DNA of 45,730 bases from Nitrospirota bacterium (GTDB lineage Bacteria > Nitrospirota > Nitrospiria > Nitrospirales > NS-4): positions 1 to 45,730 of the forward strand of contig SCTG01000183.1 of NCBI GenBank assembly GCA_004298335.1, written 5' to 3'. Position 1 is the first letter of the stretch. Each line of letters starts with the position of its first letter. This document shows, piece by piece, positions 1-7,386 of this stretch. The notes under the pieces were generated by a model, which saw only the letters and a list, made by a program, of their open reading frames with translations, was not told the origin of the DNA and ran no database searches. A program made the translations under genes and the position numbers.

Positions 1-14
1 CGCTCTTCCGATCT
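1..14. other. Illumina adapter remnant at contig end
   Basis: The first 14 bases (CGCTCTTCCGATCT) are identical to the 3' end of the standard Illumina TruSeq-type adapter. The infB coding sequence stops being meaningful here, so these bases should be masked and not translated. Confidence 0.9.
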
Positions 15-553
15 GCGCCGGCAGAGCGCTCCGTCGCCGATGGCGCCGGCGCAGGCTCGTGCGGCGCCAGGCCCGGGGGCGGCGCGGCGGCGGCTTTCGC
101 CAGTTCGGCGACGCCGCCCGCAGGCGCCTCCGCCGCCGGCTGCAGGGGCGCCAGGTCGTCCGCGGACGGCTCGAGGGGCCGCCGCTTGACCAGGACCAAC
201 TTCTTTTCCGCTTTCGGCGGCTCCGCGACCGGAGCCGCCAGCTTCGCGGACGCGGACGCGCGGCCGGGCGCCGCTTTCGGCTTCAGCGCCGAGGGCTGGC
301 CCTTCTCTTTGTCGTCTTTGTCCGGGGTGGGCTTGGCGGCCTTGGCCTTGACGGCCTTCGCCCCCTTGGCGGGAGAGGCGTCCGGCTGCTTCTTGGTCTT
401 GGCCGACGACTTCGCCAGGATCTTCGCGACCGTCTCGTCCTCGAGAACGGCCATGTGGGTCGAGACGGACACGCCCAGCCCCTTGAGGTCCTTCATCAGG
501 TCCTTGCTCGGAACCCCCAGTTGCTTGGCCAGCTCGAATACCCGCATGCCCAT
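15..553 (-). CDS. infB: Translation initiation factor IF-2, N-terminal part (truncated by contig end)
   Basis: This is the N-terminal part of the GTPase that brings initiator tRNA to the ribosome. The protein begins MGMRVFELAKQLGV, the IF2_N domain signature, followed by KDLMKDLKGLGV and then a long Ala/Lys/Pro-rich linker typical of IF-2. The GTPase domain lies beyond the left edge. The start at 553 was chosen because GAAGG lies about 6 nt upstream; a second in-frame ATG is at 547. It begins 12 nt after the nusA stop, the classical rimP-nusA-infB order, so it is surely co-transcribed. The linker is of low complexity, so only the first 60 or so residues carry identity. Confidence 0.9.
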
Positions 554-565
554 GCGCGCCCTTCG

Positions 566-1792
566 TTACCCGACGGCCTTCTCTTCGCTTCCGGATTCGG
601 CCTGCCCGGCCGCCGGGGCGGCCTCCTCCGCGGAGGCTTCCTGCTGCGCGGCCGCCGCGGCCGACTCCGCTTCGACCAGCTTCGCGTGCTGCTCCTGCAA
701 CTGATGCGCGATGGCGGCCCGCGTCTCCTGGTCCCGGACGACCCGTTCCTTTTCATACTCGCTCGCGCCGATGATGTCGATCTTCCAGCCGGTCAGCTTG
801 GCGGCGAGCCGCACGTTCTGCCCGTTGCGCCCGATGGCCAGCGACAACTGGTTGTCCGCAACCACCACCAGCGCCGACTTCTTTTCCTCGTCCACGCCCA
901 CCTTTTCGATGACGGCGGGGTTCAGGGCCTCCGCGATGAAGACCCGCGAGTCCGGCGTCCACGCGATGATGTCGATCTTCTCGCCGCGCAGCTCGCGCAC
1001 CACCGCCTGCACCCGCGAGCCCTTCATCCCCACGCAGGCGCCGACCGGGTCGACGGCGCGGTCGCGCGACACGACGGCGATTTTCGTCCGGTCCCCCGGC
1101 TCGCGGACCACGCCCTTGATCTCCACGATCTTCTCGGCGATCTCCGGCACCTCCGCCTCGAACAGCTTGGTGATGAAGTTCGGGTGGGTGCGGGACAGGA
1201 TGACCTGCACGTCCCGCAGCGTCCGCTTCACCTCCAGGAGATAGGCCTTGACGCGGTCGCCGCGCCGGTAGGTCTCCCGGGGAATCTGCTCGTGCGCGGG
1301 GAGGATCGCCTCCGTCTTGCCGAGGTCGACGATGTAGTTGCGGCGCTCCTGGCCGAGGATGATGCCGTTGACGAGATCGCCCGTGCGCGCCGTGTACTCC
1401 CGCTGGACGACCTCCCATTCGGCCTCGCGGACCTTCTGGAAGATCACCTGCTTCGCGGTCTGCGCCGCGATCCGGCCGAACTCCTCGATCTCGATGGGGA
1501 AGCCGATGTCGTCCCCCAGTTCCGCGTCGCTGTTCGGTCCCAGCGCCTTGCGGACCTCTTCGAGCGAGACTTCGGACTTGGGGTTGGTCACCTGGTTCAC
1601 GATCTTCTTGAGCGAGATGGCCTCGACGTCGCCGCTCTTGCGGTCGATGTGCACCTGGATGTTCTCGGCCGCGCCGTAGCGTTTCTTCGCGGCCGTGAGC
1701 AGCGCGGACTCCACGGCTTCGAGGATGCGGTTCGCATCGATCCCCTTTTCGCGCCCGATCTGTTCGATCACCGTCAGGAGCTCTCGACCCAT
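566..1792 (-). CDS. nusA: Transcription termination/antitermination factor NusA
   Basis: NusA binds RNA polymerase and modulates pausing, termination and antitermination. The 408-residue protein shows the N-terminal domain (MGRELLTVIEQIGREKG), an S1 domain around residues 135-200 (VNGIILGQERRNYIVDLG), and two KH domains around 230-345, with GACVGMKGSRVQAV and LAIGRNGQNVRLA as the KH cores. The C-terminus is a short Ala/Glu-rich tail without the two acidic repeats of E. coli NusA, as in many non-proteobacteria. GGAG sits 8 nt before the ATG. It lies between rimP (19 nt gap) and infB (12 nt gap) in one operon. Confidence 0.97.
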   Translation of the reverse strand: MGRELLTVIEQIGREKGIDANRILEAVESALLTAAKKRYGAAENIQVHIDRKSGDVEAISLKKIVNQVTNPKSEVSLEEVRKALGPNSDAELGDDIGFPIEIEEFGRIAAQTAKQVIFQKVREAEWEVVQREYTARTGDLVNGIILGQERRNYIVDLGKTEAILPAHEQIPRETYRRGDRVKAYLLEVKRTLRDVQVILSRTHPNFITKLFEAEVPEIAEKIVEIKGVVREPGDRTKIAVVSRDRAVDPVGACVGMKGSRVQAVVRELRGEKIDIIAWTPDSRVFIAEALNPAVIEKVGVDEEKKSALVVVADNQLSLAIGRNGQNVRLAAKLTGWKIDIIGASEYEKERVVRDQETRAAIAHQLQEQHAKLVEAESAAAAAQQEASAEEAAPAAGQAESGSEEKAVG

Positions 1793-1811
1793 AATGTGTG
1801 CTCCGTTCTCC

Positions 1812-2369
1812 TTAGAATTCCACTTCCAGCCTGGCTTCCAGGATGTCGGCCAGCGGGAGCGCGACCGGCGTCGCGTGGCCGCCCCGCTTGCCCGCGGGCG
1901 CCGCGTCCACCCACACCTGCGCGCCGTCCAGTTTCTGAATCCGCCCGATCAGGACCGCCTGCCCCAGGACCGGGTTCGCCAGTTTGAACCGCGCCAGTCG
2001 GCCCCGGAACCGCTCGTACTCCTGGACCTGCCGGATGGGGCGGTCCAGCCCCGGCGACGACACCTCCAGCACATAGGTGTGGGGGAGGGGATCCTCCGCA
2101 TCCAGCGCGTGCCCGACCAGGACGTGGGCGCGCTCGCAGTCCTCGACGGACACCGCGCCCTCCCCGTGATCCGGCGGCCGCTCGATGACCACCCGGATCA
2201 GGGTCTTCGGTCCCCGCCCCCGCACCTCCACCCCGACCAGCACCAGTCCGAGTGAGGCGAGCACAGGCTCAACAGTCCGCTGGACAATGGAGACGACCCG
2301 CTCGGACGCGTGGGCGGCTCCCGAAGGACCGCCGCCGGCTGGTGCAAAGGGATGGTCTCGACCCGTCAT
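1812..2369 (-). CDS. rimP: Ribosome maturation factor RimP
   Basis: RimP assists maturation of the 30S subunit. The 185-residue protein has the family core: VEPVLASLGLVLVGVEVRG, then YVLEVSSPGLDRPI (the most conserved RimP motif) and a C-terminal SH3-like part ending LADILEARLEVEF. The start is uncertain. ATG 2369 directly follows a hairpin and T-tract with no Shine-Dalgarno, and the first 30 residues do not look like RimP, so a GTG nearer the conserved part (about 2290) is possible. It heads the rimP-nusA-infB operon. Confidence 0.93.
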   Translation of the reverse strand: MTGRDHPFAPAGGGPSGAAHASERVVSIVQRTVEPVLASLGLVLVGVEVRGRGPKTLIRVVIERPPDHGEGAVSVEDCERAHVLVGHALDAEDPLPHTYVLEVSSPGLDRPIRQVQEYERFRGRLARFKLANPVLGQAVLIGRIQKLDGAQVWVDAAPAGKRGGHATPVALPLADILEARLEVEF

Positions 2370-2373
2370 ACAG

Positions 2374-2399
2374 AAAAAAAAGTGGGCTCGAGCCCACTT
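2374..2399 (-). terminator. Intrinsic-terminator-like hairpin with T8 before rimP
   Basis: On the minus strand a perfect 16-20 base palindrome (core GTGGGCTC/GAGCCCAC, centred at 2389/2390) is followed by eight T. It lies about 46 nt after the aminotransferase stop and ends only 5 nt before the rimP ATG. It can be the terminator of the upstream operon, or an attenuator that controls rimP-nusA-infB. Confidence 0.8.
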
Positions 2400-2408
2400 C
2401 AACGACCC

Positions 2409-2438
2409 AAATTAACACAGATGTCCGAGGAAAGGCAA
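2409..2438 (-). promoter_or_regulatory. Candidate sigma-70 promoter for rimP-nusA-infB
   Basis: TTGCCT (2433-2438), an 18-nt spacer and TAATTT (2409-2414) preceded by TG (extended -10). The predicted RNA would start almost at the base of the 2380-2399 hairpin, which is an awkward geometry for a functional terminator, so either the promoter or the terminator role may be wrong. Confidence 0.3.
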
Positions 2439-2444
2439 GCGAAA

Positions 2445-3287
2445 CTAGCCGCGCGCCTCCCGGAAACGGGCCATCAACAGCGTCGTCACCGGACCGGGGG
2501 CGCCGGCCCCGACCGGCCGGCCGTTGACCCGGGCGACCGGCAGCACTTCGATCGTGGTGCCGGTCAACAGGACCTCGTCGGCGGCATAGAGTTCGTCTTC
2601 CCGCACGGGCCGCTCTTTGACCGCCACCCCGGCCGCCTGCGCCAACCCCAGCACCACCCGGCGCGTCACGCCGGGCAGGAGCAGCGGGCCCTCCGGCGGC
2701 GTGACGAGACAGCGTTTCTCGACGAGCATGACGTTGCTGGTCGCGCCTTCCAGGACCGCGCCGTCCCGCACGAAGAGCGCTTCCTGCGCCCCCTGGTCCC
2801 GGGCCTGCTGTTTCGCGAGCACGTTCGCCAGGAGCCCGATCGTCTTGATGTTGCAGCGGGCCCACCGGACGTCGGCGACGGTCACGACCGCCGCCCCGCC
2901 CGTGTAGAGGGCGGGCGCGAGGGGCGTCATCGCCCGCACCGTGACCACGACCGTCGGCGTCACGGGGCCGGCGGCCGGGACATGGTCCCGCGGCGCGACG
3001 CCGCGGGTGACCTGGATGTAGACCTTCGCGTCGGCAAAGCCGCTGCGCGCGACCGCCTCGGCGATCACCGCCGTCCAGCGGTCCCGCGGGTACGGCAGCG
3101 GGATGCCGAGCGCCCGCGCGCTCTGGTCCAGGCGTTCGAGATGCTCGGGGAGATGAAAGGGGGCGCCGGCGTAGACCCGCACCAGTTCGTAGACACCGTC
3201 CCCGAACTGAAAGCCCCGGTCTTCGACCGAGACCCGCGCCTCGGAGAGCGGCAGGAAGACGTCGTTGACGAAGGCGATCTCCGGCAC
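2445..3287 (-). CDS. Class IV PLP aminotransferase, D-amino-acid transaminase-like
   Basis: This is a fold-type IV PLP enzyme, 280 residues, the family's usual length. Hallmarks are the RGFQFGDGVYE block near residue 25, the Schiff-base lysine in NIKTIGLLANVLAKQ, the glutamate segment EALFVRDGAVLEGATSN, and the C-terminal VLLTGTTIEVLPV cofactor-binding loop. D-alanine transaminases share most of these; branched-chain aminotransferases and aminodeoxychorismate lyases are close relatives, so the substrate is not certain. No ATG is suitable; GTG 3287 gives the expected N-terminus and lies 8 nt after the upstream stop, so the genes are co-transcribed. If it makes D-amino acids it would feed peptidoglycan synthesis. 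Confidence 0.85.
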   Translation of the reverse strand: MPEIAFVNDVFLPLSEARVSVEDRGFQFGDGVYELVRVYAGAPFHLPEHLERLDQSARALGIPLPYPRDRWTAVIAEAVARSGFADAKVYIQVTRGVAPRDHVPAAGPVTPTVVVTVRAMTPLAPALYTGGAAVVTVADVRWARCNIKTIGLLANVLAKQQARDQGAQEALFVRDGAVLEGATSNVMLVEKRCLVTPPEGPLLLPGVTRRVVLGLAQAAGVAVKERPVREDELYAADEVLLTGTTIEVLPVARVNGRPVGAGAPGPVTTLLMARFREARG

Positions 3288-3295
3288 GCCCGATG

Positions 3296-3619
3296 CTATC
3301 CGGCCACCGTCACGACATAGACCCGGCGGTCCTCGGCCGTGAACTTCCAGCCCATCCGTTTTTCGAACAGGAGCCGGTGGGCGCCCGGCTTGAGGGCGCG
3401 GAACTCGAACATCCGTTTCCCCGAATCGACGGCGTTGTTGCTGTCGCCGAAGCTGCGGTCGTAGTCGTCGTTCACGAGCGCCAGCGCCTCCGGATCGTAG
3501 GACGGGACGTAGATTTCCCCGCGGGTCCGGTCCTCCCACAACCGGACGGTCACCGTGCCCCCGACGCGGGCCGCCACGGCCTTTTCTTCCTTCCAGTTGT
3601 CCCCGGTTCCAGCAGGCAT
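3296..3619 (-). CDS. Chagasin-like (I42 family) protease inhibitor-type protein
   Basis: A 107-residue beta-rich protein. The order of segments resembles chagasin-type cysteine-protease inhibitors: GGTVTVRLWEDRTRGEIYV, then FEFRALKPGAHRLLF, GWKFTAEDRRVYVVTV. The canonical NPTTGY loop is replaced by DRTRGE, so inhibitory activity is doubtful. No signal peptide is seen, so it would act in the cytoplasm. It sits 8 nt before the aminotransferase and 50 nt after the DUF192 gene in one apparent operon. Similarity is by eye only. Confidence 0.5.
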   Translation of the reverse strand: MPAGTGDNWKEEKAVAARVGGTVTVRLWEDRTRGEIYVPSYDPEALALVNDDYDRSFGDSNNAVDSGKRMFEFRALKPGAHRLLFEKRMGWKFTAEDRRVYVVTVAG

Positions 3620-3669
3620 CGTTCACTCCCGACCAGCGCGCGGTATCTTACGTGAGCCGGCGCAACGAG

Positions 3670-4146
3670 TCAAAGCTGCAAGGTGAACCGCAAGTCGGCG
3701 CCCGGAGCCAGCTGCTCCCGGCGGGCGAAGCCGGCGGGCGTCTCGATCACGTAGCGGGATTTGTCCCGCGGCGGCCCGTACTCCGGGCATTGCTCGGTGC
3801 CGCACGGGGCGACGTTTTGCTCGATGAGCAGGACGCGCTTGCCTTCATCCAGCCAGATCATGTCGACGGGAAACCGGTACTGGCGCGTGTGGCGGCGGTG
3901 CACGTCGGCCCGGTCGTAGATGAACAGCATGCCCCACCCCGGCGGCAGGGAGTCCCGGAAGGCCAGACCGGAATAGAGGAGGAGCGGGCTGTCGGCGATC
4001 TCCACCTGCAGCCGGGCGCCGGAGGGAAAGCTGACAAACATGGCCTCCGGGCCCTGGTTGGCCGACATGAAGTAATTGCCCGCCAGCAGCAGCCCCAGGG
4101 CCGCGACCGCCAGGACACCCACGCGCGTCGCCTGGGACTTTTCCAT
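3670..4146 (-). CDS. DUF192 family protein, membrane anchored
   Basis: A 158-residue protein with an N-terminal membrane anchor or signal (residues about 9-25, VGVLAVAALGLLLAG) and a DUF192 domain: GLAFRDSLPPGWGMLFIYD, FPVDMIWLDEGKRVLLIEQN, then RYVIETPAGFARR. DUF192 proteins are small exported beta-barrels of unknown activity. TTG 4149 would add one residue; ATG 4146 is preferred. A six-codon ORF upstream ends in TGATG over this start, which may be chance. It leads the operon containing the inhibitor-like and aminotransferase genes. Confidence 0.88.
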   Translation of the reverse strand: MEKSQATRVGVLAVAALGLLLAGNYFMSANQGPEAMFVSFPSGARLQVEIADSPLLLYSGLAFRDSLPPGWGMLFIYDRADVHRRHTRQYRFPVDMIWLDEGKRVLLIEQNVAPCGTEQCPEYGPPRDKSRYVIETPAGFARREQLAPGADLRFTLQL

Positions 4147-4233
4147 CAACTGCGGGACCTCGCCATGAGCCGACTAGGGCTTTTGTTCCTGCCAAAAAGG
4201 TCTTCAGGCCTATGCCGCCGGACAAGAATCACG

Positions 4234-4263
4234 TTGACAACAACCTGCCCACCCTCCTAGAAT
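4234..4263 (+). promoter_or_regulatory. Strong sigma-70-type promoter for the ferredoxin gene
   Basis: TTGACA (4234-4239), 18-nt spacer, TAGAAT (4258-4263). The leader of about 90 nt holds a small hairpin (GCCATC 4297-4302 / GATGGC 4308-4313) and ends in the perfect Shine-Dalgarno AAGGAGG at 4345-4351, 8 nt before the ATG. This is the best expression signal in the window. Confidence 0.8.
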
Positions 4264-4359
4264 TTCGCCTACCATATCATGAATTCTCGGCTGCAGGCCA
4301 TCCGTCCGATGGCTGCCGGCGATGGATAGTTAAGAGTTAGAGGGAAGGAGGCAAGTGTT

Positions 4360-4707
4360 ATGGCGTTATTGATCACCGACGAATGCATTTCCTGCGGGGC
4401 CTGCCTCCCCGAATGTCCCAACGAGGCCATCTTCGAAACCCGGAGCGACGCTGAAGGGAAAGGCAATCACGTCGGCGATGGCCAGGGCGTCGGGGACAAC
4501 ATCTATGTGATCACGCACGATCGCTGCACCGAATGCGTGGGACACTTCGACGAACCTCAGTGCGCGGCCGTCTGTCCGGTGGACAACTGCTGCATCTCCG
4601 ACCCGGCCTACCCGGAATCGACGGAAATCCTCCTGAATCGGGCGAAGACACTGAACCCGGACAAGGAAATCGATCCGGCCAAGGTGTGGAGCGGCGTCCG
4701 CAACTGA
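4360..4707 (+). CDS. 2[4Fe-4S] ferredoxin, Alvin/YfhL type
   Basis: A low-potential electron carrier of 115 residues. Cluster I ligands are C-x2-C-x2-C-x3-C in CISCGACLPECP; cluster II is C-x2-C-x8-C-x3-C (CTECVGHFDEPQCAAVCP), with the six-residue insertion and the C-terminal extension typical of Allochromatium vinosum-type ferredoxins. Between them is a Gly/Asp-rich insertion (KGNHVGDGQGVGDN), longer than in YfhL. The gene is monocistronic, with a near-consensus promoter and a strong hairpin terminator, so it is probably highly expressed. The redox partner is not evident from the neighbours. Confidence 0.95.
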   Translation: MALLITDECISCGACLPECPNEAIFETRSDAEGKGNHVGDGQGVGDNIYVITHDRCTECVGHFDEPQCAAVCPVDNCCISDPAYPESTEILLNRAKTLNPDKEIDPAKVWSGVRN

Positions 4708-4734
4708 CGCGTTAGCGCCACCTCGTGAACGTGA

Positions 4735-4773
4735 GAAGCCCCCTCTTCCCGGCCGGGAAGAGGGGGCTTCTTC
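4735..4773. terminator. Bidirectional hairpin terminator between ferredoxin and CBS genes
   Basis: A perfect palindrome with 18-nt arms (4735-4752 / 4753-4770) followed by TTC on the plus strand. It lies between the convergent ferredoxin and CBS-domain genes and probably ends both transcripts. The T-tract is weak, but the stem is very stable. Confidence 0.85.
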
Positions 4774-4813
4774 GTCAGGCCGCCCTGCGCGCAGTCGAAT
4801 GACGGCACGATGT

Positions 4814-5221
4814 TTACATTGATCCCCAGTTCTTGAAATAACGGAGCAGGTGGCGCACCGACAGCATGCCGACGATCTTCCCGCCGTCCGTCACCGCCAG
4901 ATGCCGGATGCCCCGCTCCGCCATCAGGTCGCTGGCCTCATGCGCGGAACGGTCGAGCTCGATGGTGATGATCGGCGCCTGCATCACGTCCGACACCCGC
5001 ACGCGAGTCGCATCGCCGCCCACGGCCAGCACGCGGCGGACCAGATCGGACTCGCTGACGACCCCGACGTACTGCGCGCCCTCCGCCACCAGCAGCGCGC
5101 CGACCTTGGCCTCCCGCATGGTCCGGGCGGCGTCGAGCACCGGCGCGGACGGCGCGATGGACAGGATCCGCCGGCTCATCATCACCGCCAAGGGTCTCTG
5201 AATCGCTGATCCCCCCGACAT
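4814..5221 (-). CDS. Two-CBS-domain protein
   Basis: A 135-residue stand-alone CBS pair (Bateman module). CBS1 spans about residues 13-70 (ILSIAPSAPVLDAARTM, KVGALLVAEG, VGVVSESDLVRRV); CBS2 spans about 75-135 (VMQAPIITIELDRSAHE, IRHLAVTDGGKIVGMLS). Such modules bind adenosine nucleotides and signal energy state. ATG 5221 lies only 9 nt downstream of a good -10 box and lacks a Shine-Dalgarno, suggesting leaderless translation. Its promoter is divergent to that of the UDP-glucose dehydrogenase gene. The target is unknown. Confidence 0.92.
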   Translation of the reverse strand: MSGGSAIQRPLAVMMSRRILSIAPSAPVLDAARTMREAKVGALLVAEGAQYVGVVSESDLVRRVLAVGGDATRVRVSDVMQAPIITIELDRSAHEASDLMAERGIRHLAVTDGGKIVGMLSVRHLLRYFKNWGSM

Positions 5222-5230
5222 GGCGAGCGG

Positions 5231-5259
5231 ATTGTAGAGAAGGGGCCCGGCGCAGTCAA
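5231..5259 (-). promoter_or_regulatory. Promoter of CBS-domain gene (leaderless geometry)
   Basis: TTGACT (5254-5259), 17-nt spacer, TACAAT (5231-5236). Nine bases separate the -10 box from the ATG at 5221, so transcription should start at or within about three bases of the start codon. Confidence 0.7.
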
Positions 5260-5273
5260 GCGACCGGCGTCTG

Positions 5274-5282
5274 TGCTATACT
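5274..5282 (+). promoter_or_regulatory. Extended -10 promoter for UDP-glucose dehydrogenase
   Basis: TGCTATACT is an extended -10 element; no good -35 box is seen. It overlaps the divergent CBS promoter region. The leader is about 38 nt, with GGAGGAGG shortly before the ATG at 5327. Confidence 0.5.
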
Positions 5283-5326
5283 CCCCCGCGATGCCGCCGC
5301 CGCGCCGGCCGGCAGGAGGAGGCCCT

Positions 5327-6637
5327 ATGCAGATCAGCGTCATCGGGACCGGCTACGTCGGATTGGTGACCGGCGCCTGTTTTGCGGAGTTCGGCGTCCA
5401 GGTCACCTGCATGGACAAGGACGAGCGCCGGATCGCCCTGCTGGAAAAGGGCGACATCCCGATCTACGAACCCGGCCTGACCGAACTGGTGCGGAAGGGC
5501 CTGTCGGAGGGCCGGCTGACCTTTACCACCGACCTGGGGAAGGCCGTCGAGACCGGCCTCGCGATCTTCATCGCCGTGGGGACGCCGTCCCGGGACGACG
5601 GCTCGGCGGACCTCTCGTTCGTGGAAGCCGTCGGGCGGGGCATCGCGTCCCATCTCGGCAGTTACAAGGTCATCGTCACCAAGTCGACGGTGCCGGTGGG
5701 CACCGGGGAGCGGCTGCGCAACCTGATCACGCAGCACGCGCCGCCGGACGCCCGCTTCGACATCGTGTCCAACCCCGAATTCCTCCGCGAAGGATCGGCC
5801 GTCGAAGACTTCATGCGGCCGAACCGCGTCGTCATCGGCGCCGACGGGCCCCGGGCGGAGGCGCTCATGCGCGACCTGTACCGCCCCCTCTATCTGATCG
5901 AGACTCCCTTCGTCTTCACGGACGTGGCCACCGCCGAGATGATCAAGTACGCCTCCAACACCTTCCTGGCGACCAAGGTCTCGTTCATCAATGAGGTGGC
6001 GAACCTCTGCGAGCGGGTCGGCGCGAACGTCCAGGTGGTGGCCAAGGCCATGGGCCTGGACCACCGCATCGGCGCGAAGTTCCTGCACCCGGGGCCGGGC
6101 TACGGCGGCTCGTGCTTTCCCAAGGACATCGCCGCCCTGATTCAGACGGGACGGCAGGCCGGCTGCGTCATGGAGATCGCCGAAGCGGCCGCGCGCGCCA
6201 ACGACACGCAGCGGGAGCGGATGGTGGAGAAGATCCGGGACGCGCTCGGGGGATCCGTCCAGGGCACGCGCCTGGCGGTGCTGGGGCTCTCCTTCAAGCC
6301 CAACACCAACGACCTGCGCGACTCCCCGGCCCTGGACATCATCGCGAAACTGCAGAAGGGCGGCGCGGAGGTGCGGGCGTACGATCCGGCGGGCATGGAC
6401 GAGGCGCGCAAACTGCTGCCGGCCGTCGCGCTCTGCGCCAATGCCTACGAGGCGGCGGCCGGCGCCGACGCCCTGGTCCTGATGACGGAGTGGAACCAGT
6501 TCCGGAACCTGGACCTGGAGCGGATCAAGGCCGGCCTGAAGCGGCCGGTCTTCGTGGACCTGCGCAACGTGTACGAGCCGGCCCGCATGGCCGCGCTCGG
6601 CTTCCGCTACTCTTCCGTCGGGCGGCCCACGCCCTAA
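5327..6637 (+). CDS. ugd: UDP-glucose 6-dehydrogenase
   Basis: It oxidises UDP-glucose to UDP-glucuronate with two NAD+, giving a precursor for acidic surface polysaccharides. The 436-residue protein starts MQISVIGTGYVGLVTG (NAD Rossmann fold). Further motifs are TKSTVPVGTG, SNPEFLREGSA, the central-helix K207 in MIKYASNTFLATK, and the catalytic C263 in GPGYGGSCFPKD. The C-terminal UDP-binding domain follows (LAVLGLSFKPNTNDLRDSPA). ATG 5327 is chosen for the Shine-Dalgarno and the immediate Rossmann motif; earlier in-frame ATGs lie in the promoter or leader. Its stop is 3 nt from the stop of the convergent HEAT gene. Confidence 0.96.
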   Translation: MQISVIGTGYVGLVTGACFAEFGVQVTCMDKDERRIALLEKGDIPIYEPGLTELVRKGLSEGRLTFTTDLGKAVETGLAIFIAVGTPSRDDGSADLSFVEAVGRGIASHLGSYKVIVTKSTVPVGTGERLRNLITQHAPPDARFDIVSNPEFLREGSAVEDFMRPNRVVIGADGPRAEALMRDLYRPLYLIETPFVFTDVATAEMIKYASNTFLATKVSFINEVANLCERVGANVQVVAKAMGLDHRIGAKFLHPGPGYGGSCFPKDIAALIQTGRQAGCVMEIAEAAARANDTQRERMVEKIRDALGGSVQGTRLAVLGLSFKPNTNDLRDSPALDIIAKLQKGGAEVRAYDPAGMDEARKLLPAVALCANAYEAAAGADALVLMTEWNQFRNLDLERIKAGLKRPVFVDLRNVYEPARMAALGFRYSSVGRPTP

Positions 6638-6640
6638 CGG

Positions 6641-7369
6641 CTACATCACCTCGGTTTTCGGTTTCGGCTTGTACCCCATCCGGTCCAGCAGCTTGCGGAT
6701 CTTCGCCTGGAGCGACTCGTCCGCGGTGAGCATCACCTCGGTCAGGGGCTCGACGGCCGGCTTGCCGACCTTGCGGATGATTTCCGAGGCCATCTGCCGC
6801 AGGTCGTCGTCCTCGTGCGTCAGCAGGCTGGCCACGGCGGTCACGCTCGGCGCGCCGATCTTGATGAGCGAGTCGTACGCCCGCTGCCGGATGTCGTTGA
6901 CCTCGTCGGTCAGGGCCTCGATGAGCGGGCCCACCGCGCGGGGGTCGCCCATCGTCCCCAGCACCTCCACGGCGTACTTGCGGGTGAGCCAGTGGCTCTC
7001 CTGCAGCGCGGAGAGCATTTCCTCGACGCGCGTTTTCTGGGCGTCCCGCGACCGGACCGCGAGGCTCTTCACGATGCGCCGCCGGGCGGCCCCCGCGTGC
7101 AGCGTGCCCTCGATCCCGGCCACCGGCTCTTCCTCGATCACGCGCACCGTGACGCCGTCCCCCGGCTTGATCTTTTTGAGGTCCTCGAGGAGGTCTTCCC
7201 CGACCTCGAGCACGACGGTCTTGCCTTCGTAGGCCAGCAGTTCGATCTCCAGGATCCGGGCCTCGACGTCGACCTTGACCACTTTTTCTGAAATGAGGTT
7301 GAATCCGTCTTTTTTGACCCCGGGACCGCCCTTGCCGATCTGGATCAACTTCGGTGCTTCGTCAGCCAT
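6641..7369 (-). CDS. HEAT-repeat protein A with N-terminal beta domain
   Basis: A 242-residue protein, last of five consecutive HEAT genes. Residues 1 to about 85 form a beta-rich domain (KLIQIGKGGPGVKKDGFNL, YEGKTVVLEVGEDLLEDL) that I do not recognise. Residues about 100-240 hold HEAT/PBS-lyase-type repeats (YAVEVLGTMGDPRAVGPLIE, YDSLIKIGAPSVTAVASL). It ends MGYKPKPKTEVM, where GYKP parallels the GWTP/GWRP endings of three sister proteins. AAGGAG lies 7 nt before the ATG, and the gap to gene B is 17 nt. Likely a scaffold for protein-protein contact; no partner can be named. Confidence 0.85.
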   Translation of the reverse strand: MADEAPKLIQIGKGGPGVKKDGFNLISEKVVKVDVEARILEIELLAYEGKTVVLEVGEDLLEDLKKIKPGDGVTVRVIEEEPVAGIEGTLHAGAARRRIVKSLAVRSRDAQKTRVEEMLSALQESHWLTRKYAVEVLGTMGDPRAVGPLIEALTDEVNDIRQRAYDSLIKIGAPSVTAVASLLTHEDDDLRQMASEIIRKVGKPAVEPLTEVMLTADESLQAKIRKLLDRMGYKPKPKTEVM

Positions 7370-7386
7370 CGCGCTCTCCTTATACC

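Noticed and set aside
59-1987. Long plus-strand open frame opposite nusA and infB
   Set aside because: It is the antisense shadow of nusA/infB; the protein is Arg/Leu-rich nonsense. The same holds for many long frames opposite polA, the HEAT genes, nrdJ and the GH57 genes, as expected at high GC.
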